From: Ruminococcaceae bacterium HV4-5-B5C
Lineage (GTDB): Bacteria > Bacillota > Clostridia > Oscillospirales > Acutalibacteraceae
Length of the DNA stretch: 64,000 nucleotides
Assembly: GCA_900184925.1 (NCBI GenBank)
Contig: FXYJ02000003.1
Location: 62,001-126,000 of the forward strand
Reading direction: 5' to 3'
Part shown: one piece after another, positions 1-7,533 of the stretch
Layout: each line of letters begins with the position of its first letter
Numbering within the stretch: the stretch's first letter is position 1
The notes under the pieces: model-generated
The model's database searches: none
The model's input: only the letters and a program-made list of their open reading frames with translations
What the model was told of the DNA's origin: nothing
Made by a program: the position numbers and the translations under genes

Positions 1-684
1 GCGAACATGAATAAGGCCCACCGCGACCGCATCGCGTTCATCCGCATCTGCTCGGGAAAATTCGAGAAGGGCATGGAGGTCTACCATGTGCAGGGCGGGC
101 GGAAGGTCAAGCTGGCCCAGCCGCAGCACCTGATGGCACAGGACCGCGAGATCATCGAAGAAGCTTACGCGGGCGACATCATCGGTCTGTTCGACCCCGG
201 CATCTTCTCCATCGGCGACACGCTCTGCGGGGCTGACAAGCCGTTTCAGTTCGGGGGCATCCCCACGTTCGCGCCGGAGCATTTCTCCCGCGTGGAGCAG
301 GTTGACACCATGAAGCGCAAGCAGTTCGTCAAGGGCATGACGCAGATCGCGCAGGAAGGCGCTATTCAGATCTTCCACGAGCCGGATTCCGGTATGGAAG
401 AGGTCATCGTCGGCGTGGTCGGCGTGCTGCAGTTCGACGTGCTGGAGTACCGCCTGCGGAGCGAATACAATGTGGAAATCCGCATGACTTCGCTCCCGTT
501 TGAAGAGATCCGCTGGGTAAAGGACACCGGGCTCGACCTCAAAGCTCTCGACCTTACGTCCGACACGAAGCTCGTGCAGGATGTGCGCGGCCACAGCCTG
601 CTCCTGTTCTGCAGCAGCTGGAGCATCAGCTGGGCGCTTGAGCACAACAGGGGTCTGGAACTTGAAGATTTCTCGGAGGGCTGA
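1..684 (+). CDS. prfC: Peptide chain release factor 3, C-terminal part (cut by window edge)
   Basis: The frame is open from the first base and gives 227 residues ending at TGA 682-684. The protein matches the post-GTPase part of RF3: a translation-factor beta-barrel (start through about residue 95, with FDPGIFSIGDTL) and the RF3 C-terminal domain (GVVGVLQFDVLEYRLRSEY near residue 140). RF3 is the GTPase that removes RF1/RF2 from the ribosome after peptide release. The GTP-binding domain lies upstream of the window. A terminator follows directly, so this is the last gene of its transcript. The family is clear; the N-terminus cannot be judged. Confidence 0.93.
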   Translation, partial: ANMNKAHRDRIAFIRICSGKFEKGMEVYHVQGGRKVKLAQPQHLMAQDREIIEEAYAGDIIGLFDPGIFSIGDTLCGADKPFQFGGIPTFAPEHFSRVEQVDTMKRKQFVKGMTQIAQEGAIQIFHEPDSGMEEVIVGVVGVLQFDVLEYRLRSEYNVEIRMTSLPFEEIRWVKDTGLDLKALDLTSDTKLVQDVRGHSLLLFCSSWSISWALEHNRGLELEDFSEG

Positions 685-705
685 AAATAGCCATCCGAAC
701 AGATA

Positions 706-745
706 AGAACCCCTCGGGAGCAAATGCTTCCGAGGGGTTCTTTGC
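706..745 (+). terminator. Intrinsic terminator after prfC
   Basis: A 12-bp perfect stem (AGAACCCCTCGG at 706-717 with its complement at 730-741) closes a 12-base loop and is followed by a short T-rich tract (TTCTTTGC). It lies 20 bases after the prfC stop. Confidence 0.8.
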
Positions 746-815
746 GCCCGGTAAAAGTGCGAAAATCAGGAGACCGGATTGTCTGAAAAAACTTTTGACC
801 TTTCGCACTTATAAA

Positions 816-881
816 ATGTAAAAAGATGTTGACATTTTGGATTCGAATGCTATACTGTAAATGTTAAAAGATTTTGACATT
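816..881 (+). repeat. Pair of 21-bp direct repeats, likely operators of the XRE regulator
   Basis: Copies at 816-836 and 861-881 agree at 19 of 21 positions and share the core TTGACATT. They start 45 bp apart, about four helical turns. The first covers the -35 box and the second lies between the -10 box and the ribosome binding site. A weaker partial copy (13/21) sits at 782-802. The placement suits repression by the regulator encoded at 1203-1421, which is an inference. Confidence 0.6.
829..856 (+). promoter_or_regulatory. Sigma-A type promoter of the membrane protein/XRE pair
   Basis: A perfect -35 TTGACA (829-834) and a -10 TATACT (851-856) are separated by 16 bp. Transcription would start near 863, inside the second 21-bp repeat. 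Confidence 0.75.
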
Positions 882-895
882 AGGAGGCGCTTCTT

Positions 896-1192
896 ATGAG
901 AAAAATGGATGAAATGGAAATCAGCAACAACACAAAAGCAATCAAATGGGGCTGGTGGTTCAGCAACCTTGCCCTGCTTGTCTGGGGGCTGTTTGATTTT
1001 TTCAAAACCAGGGCGATTTCTCCTGCATGGTATATCTTGATCTTTCAGAACGCCGTCTGGTATATAACCAGCCTGATCTTCAAATGGAAAAGCGGGGATA
1101 ATGACGGCCGAAAGGAGCTGATCCTGTTTCCTGTCGGTGTGATCTTTTTCCTGATTCTTTTCAGCATTCTGATACACTATTTACCAAAGTAG
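896..1192 (+). CDS. Small multi-pass membrane protein paired with an XRE regulator
   Basis: This 98-residue protein has three hydrophobic segments (about residues 17-36, 43-62 and 75-95) and no catalytic motif that I recognise. It starts at ATG 896 behind TAGGAGG (881-887). Ten bases separate it from the XRE gene, so the two are almost certainly co-transcribed from the promoter at 829. Pairs of a short membrane protein and a 70-residue XRE regulator are common in Bacillota, and their role is mostly unknown. Base composition here is more AT-rich than in the neighbouring genes, which may hint at a mobile or horizontally acquired cassette. Confidence 0.8.
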   Translation: MRKMDEMEISNNTKAIKWGWWFSNLALLVWGLFDFFKTRAISPAWYILIFQNAVWYITSLIFKWKSGDNDGRKELILFPVGVIFFLILFSILIHYLPK

Positions 1193-1202
1193 GAGAGTTG
1201 AG

Positions 1203-1421
1203 ATGGAAAATCGGATCAAAGAATTGCGAAAAAAAGTGGGGCTCAGGCAGGAAGACATTGCGAACAAACTGGGCGTTACACGGCAGACAATAAATGCAAT
1301 TGAAAATGAAAAATATAATCCTACGCTGGAGCTTGCCATGAGACTTGCCAAACTGCTGCAGACTCCTGTTGAGGAACTGTTCCTTTTAGATGTCGGAAAA
1401 GGGGAACACAAAAACTCCTGA
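1203..1421 (+). CDS. XRE-family HTH transcriptional regulator
   Basis: This 72-residue single-domain protein carries a classic XRE helix-turn-helix over residues 4-58. The recognition segment is RQEDIANKLGVTRQTINAIE, followed by NPTLELAMRLAKLL. It resembles the short YozG/Cro-like regulators of Bacillota. It has no sensor domain, so any signal must reach it through a partner, perhaps the co-transcribed membrane protein 10 bases upstream. It probably binds the 21-bp repeats that flank the shared promoter. Translation starts at ATG 1203 behind a GGAGAG site. Confidence 0.88.
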   Translation: MENRIKELRKKVGLRQEDIANKLGVTRQTINAIENEKYNPTLELAMRLAKLLQTPVEELFLLDVGKGEHKNS

Positions 1422-1434
1422 TTCATGTGATAAG

Positions 1435-1466
1435 CGGCGGACTGCCCCGTGCAGCCCGCCGTTTTT
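1435..1466 (+). terminator. Intrinsic terminator after the XRE gene
   Basis: A GC-rich interrupted stem (CGGCGG-A-CTGC with GCAG-CCCGCCG, 1435-1461) is followed by five T residues (1462-1466). It closes the two-gene cassette. Confidence 0.75.
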
Positions 1467-1564
1467 GCGCGGAAAAGCCCCGGATGACCCCTGCCGCCAA
1501 AGAAAACAGAGAAAATATTTAACAAAATTCATAAAAATCACCCCTAATATCATAAAATTATTCA

Positions 1565-1592
1565 TTGACTTTCCAATGAAACTCGTTATAAT
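1565..1592 (+). promoter_or_regulatory. Promoter of the lacI/sugar operon
   Basis: The boxes are -35 TTGACT (1565-1570) and a perfect -10 TATAAT (1587-1592) with a 16-bp spacer. A short inverted repeat, TTCATTG with CAATGAA (1561-1580), surrounds the -35 box. The predicted start near 1599 lies just upstream of the two palindromic operators. Confidence 0.75.
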
Positions 1593-1608
1593 CAATAGGT
1601 AACAAGGA

Positions 1609-1647
1609 AATGTGCCCGTGCACTAGCAGAATGTGCTCGAGCACATT
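1609..1647 (+). promoter_or_regulatory. Two LacI-type operators in the leader of the regulator gene
   Basis: AATGTGCTCGAGCACATT (1630-1647) is a perfect 18-bp palindrome with the central CG typical of LacI-family sites. A second site at 1609-1626 (AATGTGCCCGTGCACTAG) matches it at 13 of 18 positions. Their centres are 21 bp apart, two helical turns. Their place between promoter and start codon suggests autorepression by the downstream regulator. Confidence 0.75.
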
Positions 1648-1660
1648 GGAGGTGAAAAGC

Positions 1661-2686
1661 TTGCCGGTCACCATCAGGGACATTGCGCGCGCTGCGGGAG
1701 TTTCGCGCGGAACCGTCGACCGCGTCCTCAACAATCGGGGAGGGGTCAGGCCGGAACTGGAGCGGAAGATCCGCCGGATGATTCTGGAACTGGACTACAG
1801 GCCGAACCGTGCGGGGAAGGTTCTGGCGGCGCTCAAAAAGCCGATTAAAATCGGCTGCTTTCTTCCCGGAGCGGGCAACCCGTTTTTCGACGCCGTAATC
1901 CGCGGGTTCCGGCAGGCGGAGCAGGAGCTTTCCGACTTCGGCGTTTCACTGGAAATCACGCTTGTGAAGGGCTTCGACCCCGAAACACACATTCGCGCCC
2001 TGAACGGGCTCGCGGAAAAAAACATTGCTGCGCTCTGTGCCGCCACGGTCGACGTCCCGGAGGTGCAAAAGGCTGTAAACAGCATCATCACTTCCGGCAT
2101 TCCGGTGGCGGCGGTCAACTCCGACCTGAGCGGCACGGGAAGGCTCTTCTATGTGGGCTGCGACTATGCCGAAAGCGGCCGTACCGCAGCCGGAATTCTG
2201 AACATGGCGAGAAACGGGCCGCTTAACCTTCTCGTGGCCACCGGTTCTCTCAGCATGCGGGGTCACGTGCAGCGCATCGAGGCGCTGACCGGCGAGCTTG
2301 AGAACTGCGGTGCGGAGTTCAGCGTCCGGCGGGTCATCGAGACCGGCGACGACACCGGCGTCGCCTACCGCAGAACGGCAGAGGCGCTGAAGAACATTCC
2401 CGACATCACCGGCGTCTACATTACGAGCGGCGGCACGGAAGGCGCGTGCAGAGCGGTCTGCGAGGCCGGGCTTGCGGGAAAAATCCCCGTCGTCTGTTTT
2501 GACGACATTCCTGCTACACGCCGTTTTCTGCGGGAGGGAACCATTACCGCTACTATCTGTCAGGAACCGTTCCAGCAGGGCTACCGTTCCGTCATGATGC
2601 TGTTCGACTACCTCATGAACGGGCGCGCTCCGAAGGGCGACCTCAACTTCACCGACACCGTCATTAAAATCAGACAGAATCTGTAG
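1661..2686 (+). CDS. LacI-family sugar-responsive transcriptional regulator
   Basis: This 341-residue regulator has the LacI DNA-binding domain at the N-terminus (VTIRDIARAAGVSRGTVDRV, then a hinge segment RPNRAGKVLAAL) followed by a periplasmic-binding-protein-like effector domain (IKIGCFLPGAGNPFFDAVIRG onward). TTG 1661 is chosen as start because GGAGGTG (1648-1654) sits 6 bases before it. The open frame runs further upstream, but that extension would cross the palindromic operator. The SRGTVDRVLNNRGG recognition helix is of the type seen in regulators that bind sugar ligands such as ribose, xylose or rhamnose. It very probably controls its own gene and the three sugar genes that follow. 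The effector is unknown. Confidence 0.92.
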   Translation: MPVTIRDIARAAGVSRGTVDRVLNNRGGVRPELERKIRRMILELDYRPNRAGKVLAALKKPIKIGCFLPGAGNPFFDAVIRGFRQAEQELSDFGVSLEITLVKGFDPETHIRALNGLAEKNIAALCAATVDVPEVQKAVNSIITSGIPVAAVNSDLSGTGRLFYVGCDYAESGRTAAGILNMARNGPLNLLVATGSLSMRGHVQRIEALTGELENCGAEFSVRRVIETGDDTGVAYRRTAEALKNIPDITGVYITSGGTEGACRAVCEAGLAGKIPVVCFDDIPATRRFLREGTITATICQEPFQQGYRSVMMLFDYLMNGRAPKGDLNFTDTVIKIRQNL

Positions 2687-2712
2687 AATAACAGAATCAG
2701 GGAGGAATTTGC

Positions 2713-3351
2713 ATGTCTAATCTCAAAATCCGCGCCGTGACGGACCCGGCGTTTCGCCGTTACGGCAGGGCCGTGACCGGTTACGGACTTACGGAACTGC
2801 TCGAAGCGCTCCGCTCCACTCCGCTGCCGTCGGACGGCACCGTCTACGTCCCGTCGGACAAAGACCTCGAAAACACGCCTGCGTTTGCACAGCTGCGCGA
2901 CGCCGGGTTCGGCGGACTGCCGATCGAGATCGGCTACTGCAACGGTGTGAACCATGCGCTCAACGCGCTCGAGTATCACCGCAGCTCGGAGTTCAACGTG
3001 GCCGTGGACGACATGATTCTGCTGCTCGGTGCGCTGCAGGACGTCAGCCCGGAGGACTTCAGTTATGACACGGCAAACGTCGAGGCATTTCTCGTTCCGG
3101 CGGGCACCATGGTGGAAATGTACGCGACAACGCTTCATTTCGCGCCGTGCAGCGTGGACGGAAAAGGGTTCCGCAATGCGGTGATCCTGCCGCGCGGGAC
3201 GAACGAGGCTCTGAAGACAGCTCCGCAGAAAGAAGGGGAGGAAAAGCTTCTCTTCGCCGCAAACAAATGGATGATCGCCCATGAGGATTCCGGTCTGCAG
3301 AAGGACGGGGCTTTCGTCGGCCTCACCGGTGAAAACATCACGCTGAAATGA
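2713..3351 (+). CDS. DUF4867-family protein of the sugar operon
   Basis: This 212-residue soluble protein resembles the DUF4867 family, small presumed cupin-like proteins found beside sugar kinase and isomerase genes in Clostridia. Visible marks include the acidic VDDMILLLG segment near residue 100, then VEAFLVPAGTMVEMYATTLHFAPC, which looks like a metal-binding or epimerase-like beta-barrel core with a His and a Glu, and PRGTNE further on. It has no signal peptide. GGAGG at 2701-2705 precedes ATG 2713, and the next gene starts 11 bases after the stop. A role as a sugar mutarotase or epimerase would fit the context but is an inference. The family assignment is from memory. Confidence 0.7.
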   Translation: MSNLKIRAVTDPAFRRYGRAVTGYGLTELLEALRSTPLPSDGTVYVPSDKDLENTPAFAQLRDAGFGGLPIEIGYCNGVNHALNALEYHRSSEFNVAVDDMILLLGALQDVSPEDFSYDTANVEAFLVPAGTMVEMYATTLHFAPCSVDGKGFRNAVILPRGTNEALKTAPQKEGEEKLLFAANKWMIAHEDSGLQKDGAFVGLTGENITLK

Positions 3352-3362
3352 GGAGGTAACAA

Positions 3363-4874
3363 ATGTCTTATCGCTGCGCTTTGGGAATTGACGTCGGCAC
3401 ATCGGGGTGCAAAATCCTCGCGGTCGATGAAAACGGCAAAATCCTCGGCTCCGTTGTCGAGGAATACCCGTGCTATGCTCCGCAGGAAGGCTGGTCCGAG
3501 CAGGACCCGGAGGACTGGTGGAACGGCGTGACGCGCGGCCTGAAAAAGGTCGTGCCGGTGCTGAACGGCGCCGAGGTCGGCGCGGTGGGTTTCTCCGGCC
3601 AGATGCACGGCATGGTGGCGCTTGACGAAAACATGCGCGTCATTCGCCGGGCGATCCTCTGGAACGACCAGCGCACGGAAAAGCAGTGCGCCGAGATCAC
3701 CGCAGCCGCAGGCGGGCCCGACGCATTGCTCGGCATTACCAACAACAGGATGCTGACGGGCTACACCGGCGGAAAGATTCTCTGGATGAAGGAAAACGAA
3801 CCGGAGAATTACGCCCGCACAAAGCTGATCCTGAACCCGAAGGATTACATCCGCTACCGTCTCTCGGGTGAAATCGCGACCGACGTCTCGGATGCTTCCG
3901 GCACCGGACTGTTCGACGTGAAGAACCGCTGCTGGGCCGTCGACCTCATCAAGAATGCCGGGCTGAAGCCGGAGTTCTTCCCGAAGGCTGTGGAATCCAC
4001 GGATGCCGTAGGCCGCGTCACGAAGGAAGCTGCCGTGGAAACCGGAATCCCTGAGGGAACGATTGTCGCGGGAGGCGGCGGAGACGCCGTCATCTCGACC
4101 ACGGGCCTCGGCCTCATCAAACCGGGACGCGTCGGCGTTACGCTCGGCACCTCTGGCGTCGTGGCGATGGGCCTTGCGTCCTTCCTGCCGAACCCGAACG
4201 GCATGCTGCAGGTGTTCTGCGGCAACGCGCCGGGAACCTTCAACGCCATGGGCGTGACGCTCGCCGCCGCGGGTTCCTACCAGTGGTTCCGCAACGCGCT
4301 CGGTGACTATGAAGCTGCCTGCGCGAAAGAAAAGGGCAAGAGCGCGTTTCGCCTGCTTGACGACGAGGCCGCTGCAACTCCGCCCTGTGCCGACGGGTTG
4401 ATTTACCTGCCGTACCTCACCGGCGAGCGCGCCCCGATCAACGACCCGAACGCAAAGGGTGCATTCCTCGGCCTGACCTCCCGGCATACAAAGGGCCATT
4501 TCGCCCGCGCGGTCATGGAGGGCGTGGCGTTCTCGCTGCGGCAGGTCTACGACCTCATCGCGGGCGTCGGCGGCGTTGCTTCCGACGAGATCGTCCTTGC
4601 GGGCGGCGGTGCGAACAGCCCCGTCTGGAGGAAGATCTTCGCGGACACCTTCGGCCTCCCGGTGCGCACCGTTTACGGCAGCGCGGAGGGCGGTTCATTC
4701 GGAGCGGCGCTTGCCGCGGGTGTGACCGCCGGCATCTGGCCGAACCTCGAAGCCACCGTGCCTCTCATCCGCCCCGAAAGCAAAACGGAGCCGGAAGCTG
4801 CCAACATACCGCTCTACGAGGCGCAGTACCGGAAATACGTGAAATTCTACGACGCGCTGAAATGGAGCTACTGA
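3363..4874 (+). CDS. xylB: FGGY-family carbohydrate kinase, xylulokinase-like
   Basis: The 503-residue protein has the normal length of xylulokinases. It shows the FGGY landmarks in order: GIDVGTSGCK (residues 8-17, phosphate binding), GFSGQMHGMVALD near 80, WNDQRT near 101, GGGGD with the likely catalytic Asp241, GTSGVVA, and AGGGANSPVWRKI near 420 for adenosine binding. FGGY kinases phosphorylate ketoses, in the XylB case D-xylulose at O-5. The partner isomerase downstream is FucI/AraA-like rather than XylA-like, so the true substrate may be another ketose. AGGAGG precedes ATG 3363. Confidence 0.88.
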   Translation: MSYRCALGIDVGTSGCKILAVDENGKILGSVVEEYPCYAPQEGWSEQDPEDWWNGVTRGLKKVVPVLNGAEVGAVGFSGQMHGMVALDENMRVIRRAILWNDQRTEKQCAEITAAAGGPDALLGITNNRMLTGYTGGKILWMKENEPENYARTKLILNPKDYIRYRLSGEIATDVSDASGTGLFDVKNRCWAVDLIKNAGLKPEFFPKAVESTDAVGRVTKEAAVETGIPEGTIVAGGGGDAVISTTGLGLIKPGRVGVTLGTSGVVAMGLASFLPNPNGMLQVFCGNAPGTFNAMGVTLAAAGSYQWFRNALGDYEAACAKEKGKSAFRLLDDEAAATPPCADGLIYLPYLTGERAPINDPNAKGAFLGLTSRHTKGHFARAVMEGVAFSLRQVYDLIAGVGGVASDEIVLAGGGANSPVWRKIFADTFGLPVRTVYGSAEGGSFGAALAAGVTAGIWPNLEATVPLIRPESKTEPEAANIPLYEAQYRKYVKFYDALKWSY

Positions 4875-4929
4875 ACCGAAGCCGAAACCAAAAGAAACAA
4901 TCAGGCTCAGCCTGAAAAGGAGAAATATT

Positions 4930-6420
4930 ATGATGCAGAATATTCCTGAAGTAAAACTCGGCATTGTTGCCGTCAGCCGCGACTGCTTTATCATCTCGCT
5001 GTCTGAACGCCGCAGGAAAGAAATCGTGGAAAGCTGCGGCAAAAAGGGCCTCTCCGTCTACGAAGCAAAAACCACGGTGGAAAACGAAGCGGATATGCTG
5101 AAGGCTGTCGACGAAGTGAAGGCCGCCGGATGCAATGCACTGTGCGTGTTCCTCGGAAACTTCGGCCCTGAAACGCCAGAAACGCAGATTGCCCAGCGCT
5201 TTGACGGCCCGGTTATGTTCGCGGCGGCAGCCGAAGAGCACGGCAACGACCTCATCAACGGCCGCGGAGACGCTTACTGCGGTATGCTGAACTGCTCCTA
5301 TAACCTGAATCTCCGCCACATTCCGGCCGTCATTCCCGAGTATCCGGTCGGCACGGCGGACGACATTGCGGACATGATCGCGGACTTTATCCCGGTTGCC
5401 CGCGCAATCCTCGGCCTCAAAGATCTCAAAATCATCACGTTTGGTCCGCGCCCGCAGGATTTCTTCGCTTGCAACGCACCGATTCAGCCGCTTTACGACC
5501 TCGGTGTCGAAGTGCAGGAGAACTCCGAGCTCGACCTGCTCGTCGCCTATAAACAGCATGCCGATGACAAGCGAATTGCCGACGTTGCCGCCGATATGGC
5601 GAAAGAGCTCGGCGTGAAGGGCAACAAATACCCGGATCTGCTGCCGCGTATGGCGCAGTTTGAGCTGACGCTCCTTGACTGGGCCGAAGCAAACAAAGGT
5701 TCGCGCAAATATGTTGCGTTCGCCGACAAATGCTGGCCCGCATTCCCGAAGGAATTCGGATTTGAGCCCTGCTATGTCAACAGCCGTCTCGTGAGCAAGG
5801 GCATCCCGGTCGCCTGCGAAGTCGATATTTACGGCGCGCTGAGCGAATATATCGGCACCTGCCTGTCGGGCGCACCGGTTACCCTGCTCGACATCAACAA
5901 CAGTGTTCCGAAGGACCTCTGGGAAGAGGACATCAAGGGCAAGTACGACTATCAGCTCCGCGAGACCTTCATGGGCTTCCACTGCGGCAACACCCCGCTG
6001 TGCAGGCTCTCCGACGGTGCCATCAAGTACCAGCTCATCCAGAACCGTCTGCTTGAAAACGGCGGCGAGCCGGACTTCACACGCGGCACGCTGGAAGGCG
6101 ATATTGCTCCCGGGCAGATCACATTCTTCCGCCTGCAGAGCACGTCCGACTCTCAGCTGAAAGCTTATGTGGCCGAGGGCGAGGTTCTGCCCGTGGCTAC
6201 CCGTTCGTTCGGCGGCATCGGCATTTTCGCCATCCCGGAGATGGGCCGTTTCTACCGTCATGTGCTGATTGAGAAGCACTATCCGCATCACGGCGCGGTG
6301 GCGTTCGGTCATGTGGGTGCGGCTCTGTTCACACTGTTCCGTTATCTCGGCATCCCGGACATTGCCTTCAACCAGCCGAAGGGAATGCTCTATCACACTG
6401 AAAATCCGTTTACAAAATAA
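4930..6420 (+). CDS. L-fucose/L-arabinose isomerase-family protein
   Basis: This 496-residue protein belongs to the FucI/AraA isomerase fold, which converts aldoses to ketoses with a divalent metal. Glu297 (in CEVDIYGALSEY) and Asp321 (in TLLDINNS) are 24 residues apart, the same spacing as the two acidic metal ligands of E. coli FucI. Histidines at about 453, 454 and 460 (YPHHGAVAFGH) are candidates for the third ligand. It is shorter than FucI (about 590 residues) and close in length to AraA (about 500), so it is probably a divergent subgroup with unknown sugar specificity. It is the last gene of the operon and ends before a strong terminator. AAGGAG lies 7 bases before ATG 4930. Confidence 0.82.
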   Translation: MMQNIPEVKLGIVAVSRDCFIISLSERRRKEIVESCGKKGLSVYEAKTTVENEADMLKAVDEVKAAGCNALCVFLGNFGPETPETQIAQRFDGPVMFAAAAEEHGNDLINGRGDAYCGMLNCSYNLNLRHIPAVIPEYPVGTADDIADMIADFIPVARAILGLKDLKIITFGPRPQDFFACNAPIQPLYDLGVEVQENSELDLLVAYKQHADDKRIADVAADMAKELGVKGNKYPDLLPRMAQFELTLLDWAEANKGSRKYVAFADKCWPAFPKEFGFEPCYVNSRLVSKGIPVACEVDIYGALSEYIGTCLSGAPVTLLDINNSVPKDLWEEDIKGKYDYQLRETFMGFHCGNTPLCRLSDGAIKYQLIQNRLLENGGEPDFTRGTLEGDIAPGQITFFRLQSTSDSQLKAYVAEGEVLPVATRSFGGIGIFAIPEMGRFYRHVLIEKHYPHHGAVAFGHVGAALFTLFRYLGIPDIAFNQPKGMLYHTENPFTK

Positions 6421-6443
6421 ATTCCTATCCTCCTCCACTTGAC

Positions 6444-6487
6444 AGCGAAGGGAAAAGGCAGTCGGCCTTTTCCCTTCGCTTTTTTTC
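6444..6487 (+). terminator. Strong intrinsic terminator of the sugar operon
   Basis: An approximately 16-bp stem starts with AGCGAAGGGAAAAGGC at 6444-6459. Its complement ends at 6480 and is followed by six T residues. Confidence 0.93.
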
Positions 6488-6512
6488 AGCAGGACGACCG
6501 CCGTCCCGGCGC

Positions 6513-7376
6513 TTACCCGAAGAGCTTCCGCAGCGACGGCATGGCGCGTTTTGCGGAGGCGTAGCCTGCCTCCAGACATTCAGTCATCTGCGGCAGGTTC
6601 AGCACGCCTTCGGTGTCCGGCAGGTCCGGTGTAAACAGGAACCGCTCACCGGCTGTCATGCATTCGCGCAGCCGTGACCCCATGACGCCGAACGAGTGCG
6701 TTGCAGCGTTCACAAAATCGACGTGTTCCGGCACCTTGTAGTTTGCCGATACATCCACCGCAAGCACATTGGTCTCTCCCGCGGCAATCAGCAGGCTGAC
6801 CGGCAGAACATCGGAAATGCCTCCGTCCACCAGGCACATGCCGCTGATCTCCTTCGGCCGGAAGATCACCGGGAGCGAAGACGTGGCGCGCATGACCTCG
6901 CTGACGCGTGCCTGCGAGAACCATTTCACGTTCTGAACGGACTGAAGGCCGAACAGCGAGTTGGTGAACGCCACCGTCAGGCTGGTGCGCAGGTCGACGG
7001 CGGGAATGACCGTGCGCATACGCAGCGCTCGCATTTCCATGCTTCCGATTACGCCGTCGAGGTACTTTTCCATCAGGTTTCCTTTGAGCAGGCCCGAGCA
7101 CCGGCACGGCCTGCGTGCCAGAAGATCCGGCACAATGGCGAGAATGCCCCGGATATCCGGGTCGGCCATCGAAACGCCGGACTTTGCCATTGTGAGGACG
7201 ATTTCCTTCATCCGGCCCGGTGTGACGCCTGCCGCGTACAACCCCGCAATGATGCCGCCCGCGCTCGTCCCCGCGACGGAAGAGGGTACGAGTCCGTTTT
7301 CCTCCAATGCCGCAAGAACGCCGATATGCGCCGCACCGCGGATTCCTCCGCCCGCCAGAGCAATGCCGAAAGACAT
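6513..7376 (-). CDS. Patatin-like phospholipase (RssA/YchK type)
   Basis: This 287-residue serine hydrolase shows all patatin marks: the oxyanion motif GGGIRG (residues 9-14), the nucleophile elbow GTSAG (36-40, Ser38) and the dyad Asp in VDGG (Asp184). Such enzymes hydrolyse acyl lipids. There is no signal peptide, so it is probably cytoplasmic or membrane-associated. The start at 7376 (MSFGIALAGGG) is preferred because a GGCGGGGG site lies just upstream and the motif block begins there. The frame stays open to 7481, which would add 35 residues with no ribosome site. It is transcribed away from the transglycosylase gene. Confidence 0.88.
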   Translation of the reverse strand: MSFGIALAGGGIRGAAHIGVLAALEENGLVPSSVAGTSAGGIIAGLYAAGVTPGRMKEIVLTMAKSGVSMADPDIRGILAIVPDLLARRPCRCSGLLKGNLMEKYLDGVIGSMEMRALRMRTVIPAVDLRTSLTVAFTNSLFGLQSVQNVKWFSQARVSEVMRATSSLPVIFRPKEISGMCLVDGGISDVLPVSLLIAAGETNVLAVDVSANYKVPEHVDFVNAATHSFGVMGSRLRECMTAGERFLFTPDLPDTEGVLNLPQMTECLEAGYASAKRAMPSLRKLFG

Positions 7377-7468
7377 GGCTTCCCCCGCCTTTCCAAAGTC
7401 ATAATTCCTTTCCATCTCTATGAAACGGCGGGCAAAAAGGTTCCCGTGCAAAAAAAGTCCCATCCGCG

Positions 7469-7497
7469 TTGATTTTTCCATTTCAATCGGTTAAAAT
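7469..7497 (+). promoter_or_regulatory. Possible promoter of the lytic transglycosylase gene
   Basis: TTGATT (7469-7474) and TAAAAT (7492-7497) are 17 bp apart. A better -10 sequence (TATAAT, 7498-7503) lies just downstream but at a poor spacing of 23 bp. Confidence 0.5.
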
Positions 7498-7533
7498 TAT
7501 AATGACTAATAATAGAAAAACGGGGGCGGGCGC

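Noticed and set aside
4765..6579. Long open frame (about 600 codons) antisense to the isomerase gene
   Set aside because: It mirrors the codon pattern of the real gene, has no ribosome site or family match, and overlaps a convincing enzyme.
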